Below, one piece after another: positions 1-5,223 of a DNA stretch of 5,223 bases; the stretch's first letter is position 1, and each line of letters starts with the position of its first letter. Below the pieces are notes generated by a model. The model saw nothing but the letters and a program-made list of their open reading frames with translations. It was not told the DNA's origin and did not search any database. The position numbers and the translations under genes are program-made. Source of the stretch: Bacteroidia bacterium (GTDB lineage: Bacteria > Bacteroidota > Bacteroidia > B-17B0 > Aurantibacillaceae); contig JAOABO010000080.1 of the NCBI GenBank assembly GCA_026418315.1, positions 3,179-8,401 of the forward strand, written 5' to 3'.

Positions 1-530
1 TGTATGAGATATTGAAATGTAGTATCACTTTTATTAACTTTTTGAACATATTCTGTGATTTTTTGGTATTGATGTATTTTAATCATCTCTTTGGTTTGCT
101 TGCTCATAAACGGGTGATGACTAATAAACAAATCATAAACTTTTGGGAATGTGGTTGAATTGATTTTTCTAAATTGTTCAACAACAATGCTATCGTATAA
201 GGAATAAATAGCATTGCTATCTATTTTGCCGTACTTGGATACAAATGGCTTATGAGGATAATTCAATATGGCAAGATGAATAAACTTATCAGCACTATCT
301 ATATGATGAAAGGGTTGATATTTTTGGTAAAAAACATAAGACAAAGCATAAGCGGCTGCTGATGTTTTCTTTTTGTGTTTCAGCATTTTGTAAGCATATT
401 TCTTTGTATGATAATAATCGTAATTTTTAATACTTTCCATTAATTTTGAAAGAGATTGAGAAAATAAAGAATAGGTGTATATCAAGAAAAATAATAATGT
501 TGTAATTAATTTAATGTGTTTGTGTAGCAT
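1..530 (-). CDS. Partial secreted protein with TPR-like helical repeats (C-terminus beyond left edge)
   Basis: An open frame runs leftward from ATG at 530-528 to the window edge without a stop, giving the first 176 residues. The start is fixed: an in-frame TAA lies directly before the ATG. Residues 1-25 form a signal peptide: a basic start (MLHKHIK), a hydrophobic core at about 8-23 and a likely cleavage after FSQ25. There is no lipobox cysteine, so it is probably a type I signal. The mature part is rich in Lys, Tyr and His and looks helical. Residues 55-92 resemble a TPR-like unit (AAAYALSYVFYQKY, then IDSADKFIHLAILNYP). Residues 115-176 resemble two rounds of the degenerate repeats found in Bacteroidota envelope proteins (an EQFRKINS-type helix, then VYDLFISHHP). 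This family resemblance is from memory, and the function is unknown; the unseen C-terminus could carry WG repeats, an OmpA-like or another domain. It starts 7 bp after the nnr stop and is probably cotranscribed with it. Confidence 0.7.
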   Translation of the reverse strand, partial: MLHKHIKLITTLLFFLIYTYSLFSQSLSKLMESIKNYDYYHTKKYAYKMLKHKKKTSAAAYALSYVFYQKYQPFHHIDSADKFIHLAILNYPHKPFVSKYGKIDSNAIYSLYDSIVVEQFRKINSTTFPKVYDLFISHHPFMSKQTKEMIKIHQYQKITEYVQKVNKSDTTFQYLI

Positions 531-537
531 TTATTTA

Positions 538-2058
538 TTAGTTGTTGGTTATGTAATAAAAAGCTTTGGATAAATGAGAGATGATATCTGAAGGTAGCAT
601 ACATTCCGGGTGTGTGTTTTCTGATGCAAATTTTCCGGCCAGTCCGTGTAGATATACACCTAGTATAGCAGCATTTTCTATTGAATATCCCCGTGCGCAC
701 AAGGAGGCAATAATACCGGTTAGAACATCACCACTGCCGCCTTTGGCCATTCCACTGTTTGTCAGGGTATTAATGAATACTTTTTCTGAAGGTAGAATAA
801 TGCTGGTATAAGCAGACTTTAAAACTATTACTATTCCAAGTTGCTTTGCAATTTCTATAGATTTTTTTATTCTTTCCAAATGATGTTTTGAGTTTCCAAA
901 TAATCTATCAAATTCTTTAATATGTGGAGTTAATATGATGTTTTTGTTTTTCAGTAATTCAATACACTCTTGGTGATTTGCAATAAGATTGATACCATCA
1001 GCATCAATGACTAATCTTTTATCATTTAGGTGTTTTAGAAGTTGTTCTAACAAATGATATGTATCTTCATTTACACCAATTCCAGAACCAAAACCAATGG
1101 CATTGTATTTTTTCAAATCAGGGAGAGTTTTGCAAAAGTTTACTCCTTCATCTATACTTAAAATACATTCGGGGTATTTTTGTATAACCTCTGATGTTAC
1201 TCTTTCAATACTATGTAAGCTAACCATTCCGCACCCGCTTTTAAGTGCTGCGCCGGTATTCAATATAGCTGCACCCCTCATAGTATAACTGCCAGCGATT
1301 ATTAAGGCATGACCATAATCCCATTTAGTGCTAATATCTTTCCTTTTGAGGTAAATTTTCTTGATAAGATTTGAATCAATAGTGTAGTAATGGGTAGTAT
1401 GCTTTTCTATGCATTCGGGAGATAAGCCAATATCTAATATTTCCCAATTGCCAACATAATGGGCGTTTTCAGGAAAGAAAAAACTCAATTTAGGTAATTG
1501 AAAAGTAAATGTATGTTGTGCGGTTACTATACTGTTTTCAGGAAGATTGATTTCATCTAAAAACAAGCCCGAAGGTACATCTACACTATAAACGTTTGAA
1601 TAGTGTGTATTAATAAAATCAATGGTTTCTTTAATAATTCCTTCTGTTGGTTTGTTGATGCCGCTGCCTAATATGGCATCTATACATACATCGTTATTAT
1701 TAATAATTAAACTATCTAACTCTTCTTTTTTAGAAATTTGCCTGAAGTATATACCCGTTGACTTTATCTTTTCAAGATTCATTAAAAAATCTTCAGATGC
1801 TTTTGAAGTATGTTCGATTATAATAATTTTTACATTAAAAGATTTTTCTGCAAGCATTCTTGCAATTGCCAAACCATCTCCACCATTATTTCCTTTACCA
1901 CAAAAAACATGTATTGTATTTTTCTTGTTTAAATATAAAATAATTTTTTGCGTAAAAACACTGGCTGCTCTTTCCATCAAATCCCACGAACGAATTTTTT
2001 GCAATTGAATAGAACATTTATCAACATCTCTAATTTGTTCAGAGTTGAGTATTTTCAT
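538..2058 (-). CDS. nnr: Bifunctional NAD(P)H-hydrate epimerase / ADP-dependent NAD(P)H-hydrate dehydratase
   Basis: This 506-residue protein has both domains of the bacterial YjeF/Nnr fusion and is of normal length. It repairs NADHX and NADPHX, the damaged hydrated cofactors: the N-terminal half interconverts the R and S epimers, and the C-terminal half dehydrates the S form back to NAD(P)H using ADP. The epimerase domain (about 1-215) shows GKGNNGGDG at 54-62, DAILGSGIN at 127-135 and SVDVPSGL at 158-165. The ribokinase-like dehydratase domain (about 225-500) shows YGHALIIAGS at 248-257, GAAILNTGAALKSGCGMVS at 262-280, DADGIN at 352-357, LTPHIKEFDRLFG at 376-388 and GGSGDVLTG at 440-448, whose Asp444 is the expected catalytic residue. 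No key motif is missing, so both activities should be intact. It is a cytosolic housekeeping enzyme, transcribed away from the sugar operon, with no clear Shine-Dalgarno; its own promoter is not obvious. Confidence 0.97.
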   Translation of the reverse strand: MKILNSEQIRDVDKCSIQLQKIRSWDLMERAASVFTQKIILYLNKKNTIHVFCGKGNNGGDGLAIARMLAEKSFNVKIIIIEHTSKASEDFLMNLEKIKSTGIYFRQISKKEELDSLIINNNDVCIDAILGSGINKPTEGIIKETIDFINTHYSNVYSVDVPSGLFLDEINLPENSIVTAQHTFTFQLPKLSFFFPENAHYVGNWEILDIGLSPECIEKHTTHYYTIDSNLIKKIYLKRKDISTKWDYGHALIIAGSYTMRGAAILNTGAALKSGCGMVSLHSIERVTSEVIQKYPECILSIDEGVNFCKTLPDLKKYNAIGFGSGIGVNEDTYHLLEQLLKHLNDKRLVIDADGINLIANHQECIELLKNKNIILTPHIKEFDRLFGNSKHHLERIKKSIEIAKQLGIVIVLKSAYTSIILPSEKVFINTLTNSGMAKGGSGDVLTGIIASLCARGYSIENAAILGVYLHGLAGKFASENTHPECMLPSDIISHLSKAFYYITNN

Positions 2059-2139
2059 ACCAAAATAAAAATATGCCGCTAATGTAAATATTCTAATAAA
2101 GAAAAAGTAAGTATAAAAATATCAATATAAAAAAAAATG

Positions 2140-2147
2140 TATTTTTG
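2140..2147 (+). promoter_or_regulatory. Bacteroidota -7 promoter box for the sugar-nucleotide operon
   Basis: TATTTTTG matches the Bacteroidota -7 consensus TAnnTTTG at all six defined positions. Transcription would start near 2152-2155, leaving a leader of only about 10 nt before the ATG at 2164. No TTG is visible at the expected -33 distance (around 2115-2122); the spacer is instead A-rich, with a run of nine A at 2129-2137. The box lies in the 105-bp divergent gap between nnr and wbpD. It rests on one motif plus good position, so it is likely but not proven. Confidence 0.65.
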
Positions 2148-2163
2148 CCAGTCATTTAAGAAT

Positions 2164-2751
2164 ATGGCTGAAGTAAAAACGGAATATTTTGCTCACCCCA
2201 CTGCTGTAATTGATGAGGGAAGTAAAATAGGTAAAGGTACTAAAATATGGCATTTTTCACATATTATGCCTGATTGTATTATAGGCGAGAATTGTAATAT
2301 CGGACAAAATGTAGTTGTTTCGCCTAAGGTAATATTGGGTAACAATGTTAAGGTGCAAAATAATGTATCTATTTATACTGGAGTTATTTGTGAAGATGAT
2401 GTTTTTTTAGGCCCTTCTATGGTTTTTACAAATGTTGTTAATCCAAGAAGTGCTGTAGCACGTAGAGATCAATATAAACAAACTATTGTCAAAAAAGGAG
2501 CCACTATTGGTGCCAATGCTACTATTGTTTGTGGACATAATATTGGAAAATATGCTTTTATAGGGGCAGGCGCTGTAGTTACAAAAGAAGTTCCTGATTA
2601 TGCTTTGGTAGTAGGAAACCCTGCACGGCAAATAGGATGGATGAGCGAATATGGACATCGCCTGCAGTTTAATTCAGAAGGAATTGCAGTTTGCCCTGAA
2701 AGCAATCAAAAATACTTGTTGAAAGACAATAAGGTTATAAGAATAGAGTAA
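2164..2751 (+). CDS. wbpD: UDP-2-acetamido-3-amino-2,3-dideoxy-D-glucuronate N-acetyltransferase (WbpD/WlbB family)
   Basis: This left-handed beta-helix acyltransferase of 195 residues would transfer acetyl from acetyl-CoA to the 3-amino group of UDP-GlcNAc(3NH2)A, giving UDP-GlcNAc(3NAc)A for surface polysaccharide. Hexapeptide-repeat coils fill residues about 12-145 (IGKGTKIWH, IGENCNIGQNVVVS, VQNNVSIYTGV, GATIGANATIVCG, IGAGAVV). The block GPSMVFTNVVNPRS at 83-96, followed by RRDQYKQTIVKKGATIGAN, closely resembles what I recall of Pseudomonas WbpD. So does the tail NPARQIGWMSEYG (152-164), followed by a short CP-containing end. The frame is open upstream to an ATG at 2137, which would add nine residues (YFCQSFKNM region), but that ATG precedes the -7 promoter box. 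ATG 2164 is therefore preferred and yields the expected MAEVKTEYFAHPTAVI start. It is first in a three-gene operon, with 24 bp before wbpB. Substrate is inferred from family and neighbours; a related 3- or 4-amino sugar acetyltransferase is possible. Confidence 0.88.
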   Translation: MAEVKTEYFAHPTAVIDEGSKIGKGTKIWHFSHIMPDCIIGENCNIGQNVVVSPKVILGNNVKVQNNVSIYTGVICEDDVFLGPSMVFTNVVNPRSAVARRDQYKQTIVKKGATIGANATIVCGHNIGKYAFIGAGAVVTKEVPDYALVVGNPARQIGWMSEYGHRLQFNSEGIAVCPESNQKYLLKDNKVIRIE

Positions 2752-2762
2752 TATAGAGTAAT
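2743..2762 (+). repeat. Exact tandem duplication of a 10-bp unit over the wbpD stop codon
   Basis: ATAGAGTAAT occurs twice back to back (2743-2752 and 2753-2762). The first copy contains the last sense codons and the TAA stop of wbpD (2749-2751). The second copy lies in the intergenic gap, with its TAA in another frame. The flanking bases do not extend the match, so it is exactly two units. It looks like a small slippage duplication that lengthened the wbpD-wbpB spacer without altering the protein. Confidence 0.9.
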
Positions 2763-2775
2763 TAAGTGAAGAAGT

Positions 2776-3840
2776 ATGAATAAAAAAATAAATTTTGCAG
2801 TCATTGGACAGGGGCATATTGGTAAAAGACATGCCGAAATGATTAGAAGAAATGAGCATTGTAATTTAGTAGCTGTTTGTGATATTCAGGAAAAATCCTT
2901 TTTAGGTTTGCAAGATATCAAAGAACCGTTCTATCAAGATTACCAAGACATGTTACAAAATCATCCTGAAATTGATGTGGTTAATATTTGTACTCCAAAT
3001 GGACTTCATGCACAACAAGCCATTGATTGTCTGTCTCAAAAAAAGCATGTAGTAGTTGAAAAACCTTTGGCTCTTACCACCTCAGATGCAGAAAAAATTA
3101 TTTTCACTGCCTTAAAGTATCATAAACAGGTATTTTGCGTTATGCAAAATCGGTACTCTCCACCATCTGTATGGTTAAAAGACATTATAGATCAGAAAAT
3201 TATTGGAGAGGTATTTATGGTACAATTAAACTGTTACTGGAACAGAGACGAAAGATATTATTCAGGAAAAAACTGGAAGGGCTCCTTAGCATTAGATGGA
3301 GGAACATTATTTACACAATTTTCTCATTGGGTAGATTTATTATACTGGATTTTTGGTGATATAAAAAATATTCAGGCCACCTTTGCGGACTTTAATCATA
3401 AACACCTTACCGATTTTGAAGATAGTGGACTGGTACAATTTGAGTTTGTAAATGGCGGTATAGGATGTATTAATTATTCAACTGCAGTATGGAATAAAAA
3501 CTTAGAATCATCTATTACTGTAATTGGTAGCAAAGGTTCTGTAAAAGTAGGAGGACAGTACATGGATAAAGTAGAATATTGTCATATTGAAAATTATTCT
3601 ATGCCTGAGTTACCTCCCACCAATCCTGCTAATGATTATGGTGCTTACAAAGGGTCTGCTAATAACCATCATTATGTTATTGAAAATGTTGTAGAAACAT
3701 TATCAGGTAAGCACACCGCTACTACTAATGCATTAGAAGGTTTAAAAGTCGTCAATATCATTGAAAGAATCTACGAAAACAGGCCTCCGCAATTAATAAA
3801 ACAAGTACATCCTTTTACCAAAAGTCAATTAAAAGTTTGA
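2776..3840 (+). CDS. wbpB: Gfo/Idh/MocA-family oxidoreductase, probable UDP-N-acetyl-2-amino-2-deoxyglucuronate dehydrogenase (WbpB/WlbA)
   Basis: This 354-residue cytosolic NAD-dependent enzyme would oxidise C3 of UDP-GlcNAcA to the 3-keto sugar, the substrate for a WbpE-type aminotransferase. The N-terminal Rossmann fold opens with VIGQGHIGKRH at 9-19 (GxGxxG at 11-16) and continues with VAVCDI at 32-37. TPNGLHAQQA (73-82) and VVVEKPLALT (92-101) give the family EKP motif, with Lys96 as the expected catalytic lysine. The substrate domain has DGGTLFTQFSHWVDLLYWIFG at 174-194, with His184 and Asp187 in the positions the family uses for sugar binding and catalysis. ATG 2776 is well supported, because an in-frame TGA lies at 2767-2769. 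The leader GAAGAAGT is purine-rich but not a clear Shine-Dalgarno. The general family is certain. The precise reaction is inferred from the flanking wbpD and wbpA, since the N-terminus differs from the Pseudomonas WbpB I recall (which has GAAGYIAPRH there). Confidence 0.8.
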   Translation: MNKKINFAVIGQGHIGKRHAEMIRRNEHCNLVAVCDIQEKSFLGLQDIKEPFYQDYQDMLQNHPEIDVVNICTPNGLHAQQAIDCLSQKKHVVVEKPLALTTSDAEKIIFTALKYHKQVFCVMQNRYSPPSVWLKDIIDQKIIGEVFMVQLNCYWNRDERYYSGKNWKGSLALDGGTLFTQFSHWVDLLYWIFGDIKNIQATFADFNHKHLTDFEDSGLVQFEFVNGGIGCINYSTAVWNKNLESSITVIGSKGSVKVGGQYMDKVEYCHIENYSMPELPPTNPANDYGAYKGSANNHHYVIENVVETLSGKHTATTNALEGLKVVNIIERIYENRPPQLIKQVHPFTKSQLKV

Positions 3841-3860
3841 AAACGAATTAAAACAAAAAT

Positions 3861-5159
3861 ATGAGCATTGCAAAAGATATTATTAATAAGAAAAAAAGCG
3901 TTGCAGTAATCGGATTGGGATATGTAGGTCTTCCAATTGCACTGGCATTTGCCAAAAAAGTAAAAGTAATTGGTTTTGATATTAATGAAGAGCGGATAAA
4001 AATGATGAAGAAAAGAATAGACCCCAGCAATGAACTACCCCCCGAAGAGTTTATGAATTCTGATATTGAATTTACTTCTAATCCTCACGATTTAAAGAAA
4101 GCCAATTTTTATATTGTAGCGGTCCCTACACCTATAGATGAGCACAATTTACCAGATCTTAAACCATTGCTTTCTGCTTGTCATACGGTTGGAAAATCAA
4201 TTAAAAAAGGAGATTATGTGGTATTTGAATCTACTGTTTACCCTGGTTGTACAGAAGAAGATTGTGTTCCAATATTAGAAAGAGAGTCAGGTTTAAAATT
4301 TTGTAAGGACTTTAAGGTTGGATATTCCCCCGAAAGAATTAATCCCGGAGATAAAGAGCATACTATTACAAAAATTATCAAAGTCGTATCGGGCTGCGAT
4401 AAAGAGAGTTTAGAAGAAATTTCAAAAGTATATGAAATTATTGTAGAACCCGGTGTTTTCAAAGCTAAATCTATTAAGGTAGCAGAAGCCGCTAAAATTA
4501 TTGAAAATACTCAAAGAGATGTCAACATCGCCTTAATGAATGAATTATCTATTATATTTTCAAGAATGGGAATAAATACCTATGATGTATTAGAAGCAGC
4601 AGGCACTAAATGGAACTTTCTGAAATTTTATCCAGGATTGGTAGGCGGACATTGCATTGGAGTAGACCCATATTATCTTACCTATAAAGCAGAAGCACTG
4701 GGTTATCATGCACGAATTATTAATAGCGGAAGATATGTGAATGACAGCATGGGATTTTATGTAGCAAAAAATACAGTAAAGAAAATTATTGCGTCTGGAA
4801 AAAATCCCAGAAATTCCAAGGTGTTGATCATGGGATTCACATTTAAAGAAAATGTGTCAGATATACGAAACAGCAAAGTAGCCGATATTGTAAAAGAACT
4901 CATGTCTTATTCTGTAAAGGTTGATATTATAGACCCGCATGCGTCCCCAGATGAAATAAAACATGAGTATGGATTAACACTGATTAAAAAGCCAAAAAAC
5001 AAAGCTTACGATGCCATTATAGTAGCAGTGAACCATAAAGAATACTTAACCTTCAAAGAAAAAGATTTTGAACAATTACTAAAGCCCAAAGGGTTATTAG
5101 TAGATGTAAAAGGCATCTATAAAGATAAAATAAAAAAATTAAATTACTGGAGCTTATAA
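3861..5159 (+). CDS. wbpA: UDP-N-acetyl-hexosamine 6-dehydrogenase (WbpA/WbpO/TviB family nucleotide sugar dehydrogenase)
   Basis: This 432-residue enzyme of the UDP-glucose/GDP-mannose dehydrogenase family oxidises C6 of UDP-GlcNAc (or UDP-GalNAc) to the uronic acid, consuming two NAD+. It would start the pathway used by its operon partners. The N-terminal NAD domain opens with VAVIGLGYVGLP at 14-25 (GxGxxG at 18-23), followed by GFDIN (38-42), VPTPID (88-93) and ESTVYPGCTEEDCVPIL (123-139). The central helix carries EAAKIIENTQRDVNIALMNEL at 209-229, with Lys212 and Asn216 conserved. The catalytic cysteine is Cys265 in GGHCIGVDPYYL. The C-terminal UDP-binding domain has GFTFKENVSDIRNSK (325-339). 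The start is fixed by an in-frame TAA at 3849-3851, and a 20-bp gap separates it from wbpB, implying cotranscription. By memory the sequence is closer to TviB/WbpO than to Pseudomonas WbpA. GlcNAc as substrate is favoured by the neighbours, not shown by the sequence. Confidence 0.85.
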   Translation: MSIAKDIINKKKSVAVIGLGYVGLPIALAFAKKVKVIGFDINEERIKMMKKRIDPSNELPPEEFMNSDIEFTSNPHDLKKANFYIVAVPTPIDEHNLPDLKPLLSACHTVGKSIKKGDYVVFESTVYPGCTEEDCVPILERESGLKFCKDFKVGYSPERINPGDKEHTITKIIKVVSGCDKESLEEISKVYEIIVEPGVFKAKSIKVAEAAKIIENTQRDVNIALMNELSIIFSRMGINTYDVLEAAGTKWNFLKFYPGLVGGHCIGVDPYYLTYKAEALGYHARIINSGRYVNDSMGFYVAKNTVKKIIASGKNPRNSKVLIMGFTFKENVSDIRNSKVADIVKELMSYSVKVDIIDPHASPDEIKHEYGLTLIKKPKNKAYDAIIVAVNHKEYLTFKEKDFEQLLKPKGLLVDVKGIYKDKIKKLNYWSL

Positions 5160-5166
5160 TTTCAAA

Positions 5167-5185
5167 TTGAATTTTGTTAATTCAA
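5167..5185 (+). other. Short AT-rich dyad just after wbpA (weak hairpin or operator candidate)
   Basis: Two perfect 7-bp arms (TTGAATT at 5167-5173 and AATTCAA at 5179-5185) flank a 5-nt loop. An alternative 6-bp pairing uses 5171-5176 and 5183-5188. It sits 7 bp after the wbpA stop and overlaps the -33 box of the downstream promoter. It has only one G-C pair per stem half and no T-tract, so it would be a poor intrinsic terminator; it might instead bind a regulator. It could also be chance in such AT-rich DNA. Confidence 0.3.
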
Positions 5186-5204
5186 AATATATTACTTATA
5201 TTTG
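5174..5204 (+). promoter_or_regulatory. Bacteroidota promoter for a gene beyond the right edge
   Basis: TTG at 5174-5176 (inside TTTTG) and TATATTTG at 5197-5204 match the Bacteroidota -33 TTG / -7 TAnnTTTG pattern, with a 20-bp spacer, within the accepted range. Transcription would begin near 5210-5212. No ATG occurs in the remaining bases, so its gene starts outside the window. It is the best promoter in the window and suggests that the next rightward gene can be transcribed separately from the wbp operon. Confidence 0.7.
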
Positions 5205-5223
5205 CAGCAAGAAGTATTCTTTA

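Noticed and set aside
506..700. Minus-strand 64-codon frame over the nnr 3' end and the next gene's start
   Set aside because: It is out of frame with two better-supported genes and has a cysteine-rich, low-quality translation.
581..811. Plus-strand open frame of 76 codons opposite the nnr 3' end
   Set aside because: It is fully antisense to the conserved dehydratase domain, has no promoter or recognisable domain, and is best explained as a shadow frame.
1622..2008. Plus-strand open frame of 128 codons inside nnr
   Set aside because: It is antisense to the epimerase domain, whose motifs are intact on the minus strand; the translation has no recognisable motif.
2059..2075. Possible -7 boxes for nnr on the minus strand (TATTTTTA at 2073-2066 and TATTTTGG nearer the ATG)
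   Set aside because: Each misses one defined base of TAnnTTTG, no TTG lies at the right distance, and both are very close to the ATG. Not strong enough to list as a promoter.
3135..3359. Plus-strand 74-codon frame inside wbpB
   Set aside because: It is an alternate frame of a clearly coding oxidoreductase, with no motif of its own.
4238..4462. Minus-strand 74-codon frame inside wbpA
   Set aside because: It is antisense to conserved dehydrogenase motifs and has no independent support.
5167..5188. Intrinsic terminator for the wbp operon
   Set aside because: The stem is short and AT-rich and lacks a T-tract, so it was kept only as a weak dyad.
1..5223. tRNA, rRNA, CRISPR, insertion-sequence or phage features
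   Set aside because: No repeated spacer pattern, transposase motif, terminal inverted repeats or RNA-gene signature was seen; nearly all the DNA is accounted for by five genes.

Overview
The window looks like an AT-rich chromosome segment from a Bacteroidota bacterium (Cytophagales, Flavobacteria or Chitinophagales-like). Three things point there. Two promoters match the phylum's TAnnTTTG -7 box, one of them with a TTTTG -33 partner. None of the starts has a clear Shine-Dalgarno; they sit in A-rich leaders instead. The leftmost gene has the signal peptide and degenerate helical-repeat style common in Bacteroidota envelope proteins. The assignment to phylum is an inference from these signals, not from an alignment.

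Layout: two genes point left (1-2058), a 105-bp divergent control region follows (2059-2163), three genes point right (2164-5159), and the last 64 bp hold a promoter for a gene beyond the right edge. The left unit is nnr, the bifunctional NAD(P)HX epimerase/dehydratase, which repairs hydrated nicotinamide cofactors. It is followed after 7 bp by the start of a secreted, probably helical-repeat protein that runs off the left edge. That second gene is open to the window boundary and is easy to miss.

The right unit is a compact sugar-nucleotide operon: an N-acetyltransferase (WbpD/WlbB type), a Gfo/Idh/MocA oxidoreductase (WbpB/WlbA type) and a UDP-HexNAc 6-dehydrogenase (WbpA/WbpO/TviB type). 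Known chemistry links them in the order dehydrogenase, oxidoreductase, (missing aminotransferase), acetyltransferase: UDP-GlcNAc is oxidised to UDP-GlcNAcA, then to the 3-keto sugar, aminated at C3, and N-acetylated to UDP-GlcNAc(3NAc)A. This is a precursor of di-N-acetylated uronic acids in surface polysaccharides such as O-antigen. The PLP aminotransferase (WbpE) and the C2 epimerase (WbpI) are not in the window, so the pathway shown is incomplete.

I see no RNA genes, CRISPR arrays, insertion sequences or phage genes. The main points of interest are small: the unlisted partial gene at the left edge, a start-codon correction for wbpD forced by its promoter, an exact 10-bp tandem duplication over the wbpD stop codon, and the mixed ancestry suggested by the sugar dehydrogenase. 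I do not see convincing evidence of a previously undescribed system.
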